A stretch of DNA of 64,000 nucleotides from Entoloma clypeatum (GCA_963565915.1 OY751492.1:3162001-3226000), one strand, 5' to 3'. Shown: positions 9,807 to 21,085, numbered from the stretch's first letter. Numbers and translations: made by a program. The notes: a model not told the origin generated them from the letters alone.

Positions 9807-10953
9807 GGTTCAAACAGTCCTCGACTGGTGAGGAAGGCAGCCTTCCATTCATCGCCTTCCTTGATCCGGACATTGTTGTAACCCCACATGATGTCCATTT
9901 TATTGAAGTAGACTGCATCTTTCAGCACGTCCAAGAGATCGGAGATGCGTGGGAGTGGGAACTTGTCTTTGACCGTGAATTTGTTGACCATGCGGTAATC
10001 TTGTACCAATCATTTGGAACCATCCTTCTTGTTGATAAAGAAGCAAGGGGAGGCATAAGGGGATTTGGATGGGCAGATCTTTCCAGTTGCTAGACCCTCA
10101 TTGATAAATGCATCCAATTCCTCTTGTTCCTTTTGTGTCATGGGATATGTGTTTCCTCCTAGTTCCTTTGGTGCGTCCGGTGTAAGTTCGATACCATGGT
10201 CCCATTCCCTTTCCTTCGGAATTTTGTCAAAGTTCTCCTTCTCAAAGAGGTGAGCGAATCGATCAACGTATGAGGGTCGTTTAGTTGTGGGAGGTGGTGT
10301 GGGAGTGACAGCTTCCAAAATAGGATCCCCAGGTTTCCATTTCTGATCCGACTTCTTGGGTGTGTCTTTGTCGCGCACTTCAACCATGCGAACCCGGTGT
10401 TTGCGCCCATTAAGGTTAATTTTGAAATCTGAATGCTTGGTTTGGCATGTTGATGGGCATCGGTTAAACATTACGGCGCCAGTTGTCCAATTGATTGTAG
10501 GGTTATGGTGTACCAACCAGTCATGTCCCAAGAGCATGTCTGTTCTTCCAATGTCCAGTACCATTGCTTCCATGGTTTCCTGATGTGCTCCCAAATCCAG
10601 CTTGACTTCAGCAAGTTGGTTCGCTTTCTGTTGTCGATTTGGCGATCCATCCGCATTTAGAATTGCTATGGGCGGTATTCCTCGCATGGGGAGGTTCTGT
10701 TTGCGTACTATTCTGGGATGGATGCATGTGCGCTCACATCTGCTATCAACCTCAGGTCAAATGACCTTTGGTCCTCGTCGTGTTTTGAGCTGGGCTAGCA
10801 GCCTGATCTCTCGTCGTTTCGGGGGTTTGTCTCCTTTCACAATCTTAGTTGACGCAGCGGCTTGCTTGGCAGGGATGACATAGATTCTATTGTCTGTGGT
10901 CATACAAGGCAAGCAAGTCCGTTTAATAGATAAGGGTCGGGACTTAGCGTCGT
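9807..10953 (-). pseudogene. gypsy copy A protease and start of RT
   Basis: Continuation of copy A beyond the nested copy B. The protease has the active-site Gly changed (PEVDSRCERTC instead of DSG) and a CGA-to-TGA stop just before it (VI*PEVD, near 10755). The linker (YVDRFAHLFEKENFDKIPKE) leads to the RT fingers (YPMTQKEQEELDAF ... SPYASPCFFINKKDGSK), then a stop, then [19 protein letters not shown]. The sequence breaks at the copy B insertion in the RT region RGLFEP|LVMFF. Confidence 0.9.
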
Positions 10954-11792
10954 TCAATCGGACCCTTCAGGAAAATCCTTCTCGTCGGCTTCTAAGATTG
11001 TAGTTTCATCATTCTCGGCATCTTCATCAGACACCTTCCTAACCCTTCCGGAGTTCTTCTTCAGCTTGCAGCAGTTGCACGCAATATGTCCTTCTTGGTC
11101 ACAGTTGAAACACTTACGACCATCTTTCTTCTTTGGAGCGCTGCAGTCTTTGGCAAGGTGACCAAAGCACTGACAGTTGTAGCAACGGGCTACTCCTGCT
11201 TTGTCGATCTCCATGGCTTTGCCTTGACCACCATAAATGGTACCCGATCCGGTGCGCATGTCGCCACCACCTCGGATGACCAGTGCGTGCCCCTCCATCT
11301 GTCATCCCTTGTTTCGGATCTCCTTTGCATACTCAGTGTACATCTTGCCATCACTAGCCACTTGTTCAGAGATTCTGCGGTTGACGTTCTTTTCTAGGAT
11401 GTATTTCCCAGTTTCTTTGCCAAGGTTTGACAGCTTGAAGAACTCTTCGAATTCGTCCAAGAATTCATCGACAGTGCGTTTCTCTTGTCTCAAGACTTCG
11501 AGCCTTTCTTTGGCCGCAACTGATTTGTTGGCAACGGAGAATCGTGTGGCGATGTCATCGGAGAATCCTAACCAGGTGATATTCTCGCCGTCGGTGGCAA
11601 GAGCATCTAACTTGTTACTGGCCCAGTGTTTACCGGACCCTTCCATCATGCGGGATAACACCGCCAGGATCTTCTGCTCATCGGACAGGCCCTTCTGGAA
11701 CCTGATGTATAGTTTGGTGGCTTTCCACCACACGTCAAAGGTGTGTCTGTCTTTGAACATCCCAGGATCTTTGATGATCTTGGATGTATCCA
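10954..11792 (-). pseudogene. gypsy copy A Gag, N-terminally truncated
   Basis: Capsid part from SKIIKDPGMFKDRHTFDV onward, both zinc knuckles (CYNCQCFGHLAKDC, CFNCDQEGHIACNC) and the acidic tail. A CGA-to-TGA change makes a stop in NKG*QMEGHAL (near 11300). Homology with copy B ends abruptly at 11792 after the codons for DTSK; next comes the flank of the KDZ element, so about 1 kb of copy A including its 5' LTR is missing. Confidence 0.9.
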
Positions 11793-11818
11793 GAACTTTG
11801 CACTCCCCCACCTATTCC

Positions 11819-12110
11819 GACTGGACTCTGACTGGACTCCGACCAAACCACAATAACAGTCCGACATTCCGACAAAAGTCCGATAGGACAACAAGGAAAG
11901 TCCTAGGAGTCCGATCGGACTGTTATTGGACTCCTAGTCCATAATGAAATCTTTAAACATTTGAGAGCTTCCCCACTATTCCGAGTAAATTCCTAGTAGA
12001 TTCCGAGTAAATTCCGAGTAAATTCCATCTCATCCACATGACCTGTTCTAACCAGAGTCCAATTAGAGTCCAACAACAGTCCGAACAAATTCCGAGTAAA
12101 TTTCAATAAA
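11819..12110. repeat. KDZ element subterminal TCCGA-rich region
   Basis: Many short direct and inverted copies of ACTCCGA, AGTCCGA and TTCCGAGTAAA-type words. A matching region lies at 16040-16288 (GGACTCGGAC, CCGACTAAATTCC). Such subterminal clusters commonly bind transposase. Confidence 0.65.
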
Positions 12111-12156
12111 ACATGATCACTTTGGTAGATATTGATGCCATATTTGTTAAAATACA

Positions 12157-14503
12157 TCAAACATTGCCATCTTCAGTATCACTATCACTATCATTGTCAC
12201 TATCATTATTGTTTCCACTATTATTTCTGGCCATTTTCTCTTTCTTTCTTGCCTGTTTCTTCAGCACAAACATTGTATGATAAAACAACATGGTATGTAA
12301 GTACCAGTTGAAGTTTCCAGTTGTCATCCGCTTGATAATGGATTCAAATCCCCCAAGCCATGCATTGAGCTGCTCACAAGCTTGTGTGTTGAATGCATGT
12401 TTGCGATAGGGCCGATTATTCTTGTCATGTGCAACAACAACAAGATTGGGTGCTGATCCATTCAATGGTGCTGGATTGCACCATTTACGGCACAAATAGT
12501 CAGCTGTGTGGTGGTTGATATAGTGGTAAGAGTCCACAATAAAATGAGTTGTGTTTTGCCAAGTGTCCCAACTTCCATTGACAATGCTTGTACGAAGAAC
12601 TGCACAAGCCTTGTCAATACAGACATAATCAGGCCTAGAGATCTCAGTGGGATAGATTGATTCCAAAAAACGCAAGATATTGGTGGGTGATTCTGCCTTT
12701 GCAAACTTGGCCCATGCAATTACAACTCCACAGGGTGCACAAATTGTTTCAATGCAGTAGAATCGATTTGGAGAAAAATAATGGGCTCGTTGTCTTTCTT
12801 CAGCTGGTCCATCATGAGGCTGATTATTTGTTGCCAGAGTTGCTTGCCATGGCATCTGTTCTCTAGGATGTTGGAGTATTCTTCTTACACCAGCTAGAGC
12901 TTGGCGGCTATGCTCTTGCCGATGCTTCCGCCATTGTTCCTGATGATCTTCACAAGCCTCGGTATCCACAACTTTCTGGTTATCACAATCACGAATATGG
13001 CACTTTGCACCATATAAATCATTGTGAAAAGGGCAGAAAACCCCACCATGAGCATTTGAAACATCTGATGTGCAGTCATCATATGCACAATGCTAGATAT
13101 TTCCAAGTCAATATGATAGCAATAATAACAGTTTGAACAAAAACATACAAGAGGACCTGCACACATGCCATCCAGAACTACCATTGTAACTGGTGGGCAG
13201 TCAATCTCCATATCCTGATCCATTTGGTCAACCTGATTGAGAGCATTATTTCGAGCCACCTCTGCATCTCTTGCAGCTAATTCTGCATCTTCTCCCAGTA
13301 GTGGAGGTACCACTCGGTTCTCGTCATTGTTAACCAGAGCAGCTGGATCATCTCCAGTGAGCCAGTCTGCTGTTCTCTTGTACTTGTGTGTGCATTCTGA
13401 ACAAGCATGCTGATCTGCTGCTCTGATAATACCATTTTCTCCCAACAGTTCGAAAGCTTCTTTTGTTACTTCATCAATAGCAAGTCCGTCTCGAATCTCC
13501 AGATGTATATCAGAAGCAGCACCAATTGTGCGAATGGATTCTTGGACAAAGGCCTGCCAGATATGGCGACGGGAGAGCTTTTGACCCTGAACATCTTGTG
13601 TTTCCCAAAAGGTATTGTTCCAAAATTCGGTATAAGCTGCAGTTGAAGCATGGAAACTATACATTCCATTCAATGCCGCATTAGAAAATGATTGGTCGAC
13701 CCAAGTACTTTGTCCAACTTTGAAATATTTGGCGGAATTCAAGTAGACTCGATTCCATGTATTCTCCTCAGTACTCGTTCATGATCAGCATGATACAGTG
13801 TAAGGCAATCTGGACATTTGCCAGTGAGCACAGGGACTTTGTCATAAATGATGAAGTTTTTGACCAGAGTAACTTTGGGAATATCTCTGGTTTTGGTGGA
13901 TTGTAGCAAGGAACGAGGATTACAAGTAGCAGTCATGCACTGCACACTTGTTGGACAAATAACCTGGACTGGTTGGATTGATTTCTGAGAAACTGATTTT
14001 AGTTTCCCCAGAAATGTTCCATTCTTGTCCACAGGATAGAATTGCAAAACTCGCGCAAGTCCTACCAGTGTGGAGGCAGTGACTGTCAGGACTTGGTCTG
14101 CAGACATATCTTTGCTAATATCCTGAGGTCATAGCAATCCAGCTGCAGCAGAGCCTAGCTTGTCTTGAATAGCACGAGCAAGGTGTTTTAACCAACCAGA
14201 AGCGACTGATGCCTTTTCTCCTGGGTATTTGGGACACTGTTGCCGTGCATGCAAGCTGAAACACTCTGGGTTTTCTAAGATAGAAAATACCAGAATGAGC
14301 ACCATTGAGAGAGAAACAGTTGGGCCTAAGCTCTGTTGAATGAAAGTACTGAAGATGTTGAAGGAAATATCAGGAAATGGATGTTGATCTGGAAGTGCAA
14401 ATGTGACTGGCACATTTGCAAATACCAATAGTAGGCCAACCACTTGAGGCATCTTGATAATTGTTGAAACAATGGCCAGAAAATTGAACGTAATTAAACC
14501 CAA
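12157..14503 (-). pseudogene. CxC5-CxC6 KDZ-associated transposase-like gene
   Basis: Reads from 14503 (or Met at 14452) to 12157. Order: N-terminal helical region; CxC5 cluster (CPTSVQCMTATCNP, then YDKVPVLTGKCPDC, then YHADHERV); the conserved VYLNSAKYFKVGQSTWVD segment; CxC6 cluster (HCAYDDCTSD, GGVFCPFHND, AKCHIRDC, EACEDHQEQW); then a catalytic-like domain (RFYCIETICAPCGVVIAW, FIVDSYHYINH, FNTQACEQLNAWLGGFE). A canonical 56-bp intron (GTATGT...TAG, 13148 down to 13093) splits CxC6; splicing it restores all cysteines. Damage: an in-frame TGA near 14129 and a 1-nt shift near 13770. CxC5/CxC6 domains are known from KDZ-linked proteins of agaricomycetes; biochemical role not established. Confidence 0.83.
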
Positions 14504-14573
14504 GGCAAACCAGGTACTAAATGATCATTGAACTCTACGAACTTCCGAAAAAAAGAAAAACCAAGTCTGTTGC

Positions 14574-15744
14574 TTACTTTTGCAACTTCTTCTTTGATGG
14601 GCTATCTTTCTTCTTTGGACTACCTTTACCAGCTGTCTTGCTTCCTTTTCCAAACTCCTCAGCCAAACATTCATCTTTCGCCTTCTTCTTTCCCTTGCTC
14701 TTCTTCACCACTGCTTCCTCAGCCAAAGTTCCGCCATTATCTACCAACTTCCTCAAGTCTGTCAACGTATAATTCGCCTTCTCAACACCCCAAACCTCCA
14801 AATCCGATGCCTTGGCTTCTTCGTTCTCCAACCATTCCACCATCGAAGGATAGTTAGAGACTTTCGAAAATACCGGCTTGTAATGGGAAAACCACATCGA
14901 CTTTGAGAGAAATATTTTGACAAGCTCAGTGGTCGATGGTCGCTTTCCAGGCCAGGTGCCTTCCGAGATGCGTTTGGTGAGAGTTTGACAAGCTTGAATG
15001 TAAGCCTTGTATTTGCTGTCTTCGTCGTCATCCGAGCCAGCAACTCCTTCACCTGAGCCCTCCCCTGCAGTTCCGTCCTCATCCGATCCTGCCAGGGTCT
15101 CGGGTTTCCCACGATGGTGGTTTTTGGTGTCATGGTCAGCGTTCTGCCCTTCCTTCATCTCATCCAGGCCTGGAGCAGTCTTGTTCTCAACTTTGTTGCT
15201 GTTATCGGTGAGGGGTGGGGTGTCTGGACACCGCTGGCGCCCACCAGGAGCGAGGATGGGTCGAGGAGGCATGATGCTCGCCATGGCTGAGCGAGCACGT
15301 TTGGGGGGGGCGATGGTGATGCCGCTGCCATCGAGGACCTGTTCCGTTCTGTAGCATAGTTGTAATCAGTGAATCAGTGAAAAAAGAAGTCAAAGAACTG
15401 ACCTGGTAAGTTTTTTCGGGGGCGTTGCAGCCGCATCAAGCTGGGCCCGCGTGTCCGAGGTCATCCTGGGTAAGAAAAAGCAAAAAAATAATCTTTTGAA
15501 GCAAAAAAAAAAACAATGAGTGAGGGGAAACTTACCTGGGTGCCTTCTTACGACCCTTTTGAACTTGCTTCGCCACCCCTGGAGCGCCGTTATCATCTGT
15601 TTTCTTCTTTTTCGTCTGTTAGCCTGGGGTGTCGACTGATGACGTGGCACGCTTCCACGTGCTTTGAGGCTTGGCCTGTGAGTCCGGAGCCTTGTACGTG
15701 GCACCGCTACGCGTGGCGGTCCCTGTCAAGCGGGTTTGCGGCAT
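14574..15744 (-). CDS. Lysine-rich accessory protein of the KDZ-like element
   Basis: Three exons fit: 15744-15536 (ATG, MPQTRLTGTATRSG), 15465-15403 (MTSDTRAQLDAAATPPKKL) and 15348-14574. Donors GTAAGT and GTCAGT and acceptors CAG keep phase. Exon 1 holds one TAA (SSVDTPG*QTKKKK), so the copy is damaged or starts later. The middle has an acidic stretch (GSDDDEDSKYK) and a predicted fold with KRISEGTWPGKRPSTTELVK and YPSMVEWLENEEAKASDL; the end is a Lys-rich, nuclear-localisation-like tail (KSKGKKKAKDE, SPKKKDSPSKKKLQK). It lies upstream of the KDZ gene on the same strand inside the inverted repeats, so it is probably element-encoded. No known domain recognised. Confidence 0.55.
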
Positions 15745-15884
15745 GTTGGTGTGTCAGTTGTGGTGGTTGCTGTGGTGGTTGGTGTGGCGATATTGGTTGT
15801 CAGTGTTGACGTGTTGGGGGGCAGTGCTAACCCTAAACCCTAGGTCATGAATGGCTAATATCGATGTGGCGACAGGCCACTACA

Positions 15885-15975
15885 CAAGACGACTTGGCTC
15901 AGTGGTTAAATAGTGGTGTTGTGTCACCACATACTTAAGGCTGTGAGTTCGAACCATTCCTTGACTTACATATTT
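15885..15975 (+). repeat. tRNA-derived SINE-like sequence
   Basis: Contains an RNA polymerase III A box, TGGCTCAGTGG (15895-15905), and a B box, GAGTTCGAACC (15945-15955), 50 bp apart as in tRNA genes. A GTGGTG...CACCAC hairpin sits in the anticodon-arm position, but acceptor and T stems do not pair well, so it is not a functional tRNA gene. It lies in the non-coding end of the KDZ-like element. Confidence 0.5.
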
Positions 15976-16342
15976 TTCTTTACATAATACATGTGACAAT
16001 GGTCGACTCGACTACAAGTTCATGTACTTTCCTAGTACTCCCAACACTGTCCGATCAGTCCAAATAGTCCGAGATTCCAATCCCATGTCCGATTGTTGAT
16101 GGGAATTCCTACGGAATTCCCATTTTCCGAGTTTTCCGACTCGGAACGCAGTAGGACTGGACTCGGACTGGACTCGGACCAAATGGCAGGGGTGCAAGCC
16201 AGATTTCTGATCTGCCAGTCCGAGTTTAGTCCGACTAAATTCCTCGGACTCCGACTTGGAAAACTCGGAATCCGATTAACCTGGACATGGAATAGGTGGG
16301 GGAGTGTAATGTGCTCCCATTTGCTACCATTTGCTACCACCA

Positions 16343-17116
16343 AAATCTGGATTTGCTGATGTCCTGCACCCCAGCCAACTCCATCTGCTACCAGTCCCAA
16401 CAGAATGATGGCCGGTAACTAGTGTTTAAAAGTCCAGTTAAGTCCAGTTAATTTCAGATCAACTTCTAGTTATATAAAGCCAAATAAAATAGTTAAAATT
16501 ATAAAAATATTTGAGCAGCAAAAGATTGCAATTACCCTGGGGGCCCTCTCTTTGGTCATGTGATTTTAATCAATTATTGCTGAGATACATCTTCAAAATT
16601 AACTGGACTTAACTGGACTTAACTGGACTTTTAAACACTACCGGCGGTAACCAGTGTTGACTTCATTACTGAATTACCAGAAGCCCATGAGTATGACACA
16701 ATCATGGTTGTGGTGGACTCAGTTGAAACAAGGGGACACTTCATTCTGATGAACTCTACTCTCCCCACTCTCAGCTTGGCAAAGTTGTATGTTTGGCAGG
16801 TATGGAAGCTGCACGGTCTACCGGAAGCCATTGTCTCCAATCACGAAGCCCAGTTCATCGCCAAGTTCATGCATGAACTTTACAGGCTGCTGGGCATCCA
16901 GGTTGCTGCAACAACCACTTATCATCTGCAGTCTGACAGACAGAGGGAGCACATGAATCAAGGACTGGAGCAATATCTCCAACTGTTTGTCAATTAACGA
17001 TAGGATGACTGGGATGAATGGCTTCCAATGGCAGAGTTCACATACAACAGCCATGTTCATGTGTCCATGCATCAAACTCCATTCTACACCAACACTAGGT
17101 GTCATCCTCGGATGGG
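16343..17116 (+). pseudogene. Ty3/gypsy integrase remnant (different family)
   Basis: Plus-strand translation gives the linker KSGFADVLHPSQLHLLPVP, then (after the MITE) the integrase core: VTSVDFITELPEAHEYDTI, VWKLHGLPEAIVSNHEAQF and TTYHLQSDRQREHMNQ, then DDWDEWLPMAEFTYNSH. Compared with typical agaricomycete gypsy integrases, key sites are lost (SDRG-like became SNHE; DGQTERVNQ became DRQREHMNQ), and stops occur at PTE*WP and FVN*R. It is cut at 17116 by a copia LTR. Confidence 0.85.
16420..16640. mobile_element. hAT-type MITE
   Basis: 221-bp AT-rich element without coding capacity. Its ends form a perfect inverted repeat of 32 bp that starts TAGTGTTTAAAAGTCC, with a repeated AACTGGACTT word inside. 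The start TAGTG fits the hAT terminal rule. It is flanked by CCGGTAAC on the left and CCGG-cgg-TAAC on the right, an 8-bp duplication with an extra CGG. It splits the codon run WP|VTSVDF of the integrase remnant. Confidence 0.75.
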
Positions 17117-17420
17117 TGTTAGAACAGCATACGATCACATCAACGCTAGAGGTGATCACAGCAGATGTGTCATCTTGCAGTCCTAGTATACTCTATGCTA
17201 TGTGCTACGAATCGTGTATCTACGATAGAGAGAGATCCTTACTACTAACCTTTGAGAGATGTTTGCAAGGTGGGGGTTACTCGGTAAGAGTGTTATATTG
17301 CACAGAGAATAAGGACAGTCTTATATACTAGTCTACTTATTTGTACATTATTTGTACATCATGGGATTGTGCACATGATGCTATAGATGAAATATCTATA
17401 GGAGTGGAATTCGTTCAACA
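17117..17420 (-). repeat. 3' LTR of a Ty1/copia element (copy F)
   Basis: 304 bp, TGTTAGAAC...GTTCAACA on the plus strand. It is followed by CTCCCCCTCG, which on the minus strand is the purine tract that precedes a 3' LTR. It was inserted into the gypsy integrase remnant. Confidence 0.8.
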
Positions 17421-17972
17421 CTCCCCCTCGATGTGTATACATCAGATTATGACAATGTCAAGCCTAGATGTTGGCGACATCTTTCAAAGAGTTCCCAACT
17501 AAGATTTTTAGTTAGCATATCCACGGAATTGGATGTGCCTTCAATGTATTCTCAGATGATATGATATCTTAGATCGATATGTTTAGTACGGCGTTCCTGT
17601 ACAGGGTTGTTCCCAATAAAGATCGAGCCATGATTGTCGGCATAGATCGGGACATTCCGCATTAGGAAGCCAATCTCCTGGAAGAGTTGGATTACCCATT
17701 TTACTTGGCGGCCGCAATCGGACATCACCATGTACTCTGCTTCAGTAGATGAATGAGCAATGGTTTTTTGTAGACGACAAGTCCAGCCTACAGAAGCACC
17801 TGCAAGCTTCAGGAAAAAGCCAGTGCAGCTTCGACGCTTAATTTCGTCAGATGCCCAGTCAGAATCCGTGTAAGCATGTAAGCCTATATTTTGATCACCG
17901 GAATACGTCAGTCGGTAATCAGAAGTGCCCACGAGGTAGCGGATTATATACTTCGCTTTATCTACATGTTCC
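17421..17972 (-). pseudogene. Ty1/copia RNase H remnant (copy F)
   Basis: Minus-strand frame from VDKAKYIIRYLVGTSDYRL to HIDLRYHII has the copia RNase H signature: AYTDSDWASDEIKRRSCTGF, QKTIAHSSTEAEYMVMSDC, and DNHGSIFIGNNP. These carry the RNase H acidic residues. The upstream pol (RT, integrase) is missing: homology ends at 17972 exactly where the hAT-like terminus begins. A family distinct from copia D/E, judged by LTR and protein differences. Confidence 0.85.
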
Positions 17973-18255
17973 TAGTGTTGCCGCAACTCGGCTAGCCGCA
18001 CCGTGACTCACAAAGTCACGGCTTGGCACATATTCAATTCGGCTTGTCAACCGAACCGATTTATTCGGCTCCATTTGGCTCAGCAGCCGGAGCAAGCCGG
18101 TCCCGAGTCGTGGAACCGATCAATCGATTGCCAAAACAGTGCATGTCATTATATTATAATATATTTATCATTTTATCGGCTGCTTGATGTTCTCATTACT
18201 TTCTTTAAGTGTATAAAAAGCATGGTTATTCAGTCATATGGGATACAATATATTT

Positions 18256-20836
18256 TTATGCATCATGAGCCACAATTTGTCGAAGTTCGTCACCCAAAAT
18301 GCCTTGAGACAACATCGATGCGAGATGATCGCGAGTATCTCTTGGTGACAATAACATGTCATCCTCCGGTGTTTCTAGCCCCTGCGTGAAATCCAACCTC
18401 TGTTGCTTCAATGAAAACTTCAGGATTTGAAGGGCCTCCATCAGGATTGGATGGATTCGGTTCCGGCGCTTCGTGTCCGTCTCACTAGCTGATGAAAATA
18501 TACACTCACAAGGAACGGCGGATGCCTGGATTGGGAGATAGTCGAGAGCCATGGCATACAACGTGGGGTACCGGCGTGGGTCTTGCTTTCCCTCCATCTG
18601 GATGCAGTAGTTAGTATGATGCAAGTTTTGATCAAGAAGGCACGTACATCCCAAAAATTCACAATGTCAGTTCCGGGTGGCAAAATATCTCTAAGGTATA
18701 AGTCATACTCCTCGTCGACTGTCGAAGGTGAAGCCTGTGCCCGCGCTCCCGTGTCGAACCGTAACATGTCTTGAAGCCCATATTTCGAAGCCGTTCTCCA
18801 AACATCCATGCTGCCTGTAGCACGGCAGCTAGGTCCAGGGCCAAAGCTATCCGAAGCATGCAACAGCTCCCCATGCTGACGATATTCGCCCATCTTACAA
18901 TACAGTGTAGTTAGTAGGGGAGGGGATATTCCGTCATGATAGAACGTACAGTATCTTTTATTGTGTCTGTTGCTTGGTCAATATAATCCGTCTCCCAATG
19001 CTCCTCTATCCAGCGTCTACGGATTGAGGGATTGAGGACTAATAACACGGTCAGCCTGAAGTATCGAAAAGGTAAAAAATACTAACACATCGCGATCACG
19101 TACGCCTTACTTTGATCCATACGCCGATAGTATTTTGTCGCCCATTTCAGCCCAATATCAGTATACTTCTTCAGATGTGGGTGGCGTTCACCAAGTGTCT
19201 CCCATGCCGTCATAAACATTTCGAAGTTGCATATGCTTGGCGAAAGCGTTGGCAGCTTTTCTGCGCACATGTTTTGCTGCACGACGTGTGGAATCTATTT
19301 AAACCAGTCAAGGTATGTAGTAATTAATGATTGCAAAACCTTACGGTGAGGACGGAGGCAAAGTCTTCCAAATTTTCCCACTCTCGTTCATTCAACTTGA
19401 GGTGAGCAATATCTCTATTGAGAGGATTGGTTAGAAAGGTTTCGACGGGCTGTAGGTCAAGATGAGAAGTGCAAAAGACGTGAGATGAAGAAAAGCTTTC
19501 CTGTCGCAAATAGAGACATCTAACGACCATGGCATGTATCGAGTCCCAACGAGAACGGACATCAAGGAGGAGTTGGAGAATCTTGATATTCTTGCTTTTT
19601 CCTTCAGTGTCGAGGCCCCACCAGTGCTCCTGATTGCCAAGTGTGATCGTGTTTTCAAAGCGCTCAATTCTCTGTCCCAAAGCCCGGACCGCGCGTACAG
19701 TGTTGCGGCAGGCAGCAACGACATCGTGACTTCCGTCTGGCAAGTCAGGAGTATGATCGAAATCATCTGGGTCATCTGAATAAGCCGTGTTCGTCGAGTC
19801 ATTGATAACATGTCCAGTTGTGATGTTGATAATGTGGGGGAAACACATGATGTGTCGGTCCTGGGCATCAAACTCGATACCGCGGTCATCATGCAAGTCC
19901 TTGAGGGCTCTCATGAAAGTGTCATTCACTGATGCATTATCGACAGTCCAGTGGCCACCCTGTGGAAGGCGGTATTAGATTGTGTATTGTTTTAATAGAG
20001 AATACATACTTTCGACGTGATTCTGGCCCGTTCTAGGATATTCATCGCAATTCTAGCCAGGCGCTGACCGTCGTGGCGTCCCCACACACGATGAAAGGCA
20101 ATCAAGCCACTGTTGAGGTGCATTTTAGTCATTTCTCGGTCGCGTCCGAGCCAATGGGTGGTGATGGCAAGATAAGGGTACCGTGTTTTGCTGGACCATA
20201 GATCGGCCATGAAGCTGATTCGCCCCAATGCACTCTACAACGAACTCAGCGAACGGCACCAAAGAAGACAGATGGTATTACCTGAAGTTCTTCCTTGAGG
20301 TCCCGGAAAGACACCGCCCAGGCTTCCAGAATCGCTTGCCATACTGAATCTTTGTACGATGCGGAATGTCCTTATCCTCCAGCGTCTCACATAAAAGTAG
20401 TAAAAGTTTGCGGAATTCAGGGCATTCGACAACGTAGATTGACTGAGTGAAAGTATGTCAGATATGAAAAACAGAAAGGAGTTTGCCGCACTTGATCATC
20501 TGCGACAATGAACTTGACAAGGTGCTCGACGAACGCTGTCTGGCTGAAGGGAGCACGCGGCGCCGTAGAACGAGAACCCGAACTATCCACCAAGCCGCCG
20601 TCCAATTTTGTGAGGTACTCCGTCCAACCTTTTTCCTGACATTTGGTGATATATGTTTGACGGTGGTTAGCGGTTAGATGGTTCCGAAGGGTCGTTGTTG
20701 CTGTCGTCGCCGCATAGGTCCATCTGATATCGTCCGAAGGAGGCACTTCTCTGCAATGAGTGTCAAATCCAATGTCGCAAGACTCAAGACAACTTACATT
20801 GACCTCCGACTTCCGATTCCGTTGTTTGAGTTCCAT
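18256..20836 (-). pseudogene. hAT superfamily transposase
   Basis: Multi-exon minus-strand gene. N-terminal part: a BED-finger-like segment with the His pair of LRNHLTANH. Middle: SIYVVECPEFRKLLLLLC, DKDIPHRTKI, GRISFMADLWSSKTRYPYLA, GHWTVDNASVNDTFMRAL, HIMCFPHIINI, RWDSIHAMVVRCLYLRQ. C-terminus: the hAT dimerisation domain, YPTLYAMALDYLPIQASAVP, CECIFSSASETDTKRRNR, MEALQILKFSLKQ. Several GT-AG introns are visible (for example after VADDQ near 20490 and after ARITSK near 20010). At least one stop interrupts a plausible exon (near 18930). The order and motifs match agaricomycete hAT proteins that cut and paste DNA. Whether this copy is active cannot be settled; I call it probably inactive. Confidence 0.82.
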
Positions 20837-20898
20837 GGTGTATCAACAACTGGACACCCCAGCACGTGATTTTTCCTTCTTGCTCTCGTACCACCACC
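20802..20898. repeat. Direct repeat, copy 1 (hAT transposase 5' end)
   Basis: About 100 bp covering the transposase start region (CCATGGTGTATCAACAACTG, then GTGATTTTTCCTTCTTGCTC). It recurs in the same orientation at 22402-22515 with about 10% differences. Confidence 0.8.
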
Positions 20899-21085
20899 TT
20901 CCTCATACGCACAATAGTACTCTACCACTAGTTATCATAGAAACTATCTAATGTAGTCTAGTAGAACTATCTAATGTAGTCTAGTAAATAGAATAGAACT
21001 ACTAATTCAAATAAGTATACAGAAACTAACTGTCCACGGACGCTGCTATTGCCGACGTCGGTTCGCGATGCACCGCCCACAAGGC

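Larger units (their letters stand above)
1063..11792 (-). mobile_element. Ty3/gypsy chromovirus copy A (old, split by copy B)
   Basis: Minus-strand LTR retrotransposon. Its 3' LTR is at 1063-1432, followed by an extra ORF (1470-1838), the chromodomain, integrase and RNase H part of pol (1956-4452), the 5.35-kb copy B insertion (4453-9806), and then RT start, protease and gag (9807-11792). Removing copy B and one GGTTC joins the reverse transcriptase across the motif FEPLVMFFG. The 5' LTR and the first part of gag are lost; the remaining sequence stops inside gag at 11792, just before the KDZ element. Several premature stops and a frameshift show it is dead. Copy C (33541-39804) is a plus-strand relative of the same LTR subfamily. 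Confidence 0.93.
11801..16306 (-). mobile_element. KDZ-like (Kyakuja-Dileera-Zisupton-associated) DNA transposon
   Basis: 4.5-kb unit ended by an 18-bp perfect inverted repeat, CACTCCCCCACCTATTCC at 11801-11818 and its complement at 16289-16306. Both ends have subterminal runs of TCCGA/GGACT words. It holds a CxC5/CxC6 KDZ-associated gene (12157-14503) and a lysine-rich second gene (14574-15744), both on the minus strand. No matching target duplication is visible (gaactttg left, taatgtgc right), so the flanks were probably rearranged. KDZ elements are a fungal class of cut-and-paste elements expanded in agaricomycetes. Confidence 0.78.

Noticed and set aside
14521..14857. Plus-strand frames opposite the lysine-rich gene
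   Set aside because: Shadow frames; splice sites and motifs support the minus strand.
15826..15845. Telomere-like CTAACCCTAAACCCTAG; also a run near 33288
   Set aside because: Two or three units only, interior location; too short to indicate a telomere or a fusion.
11793..16314. Target duplication for the KDZ-like element
   Set aside because: Flanks gaactttg and taatgtgc do not match; not claimed.
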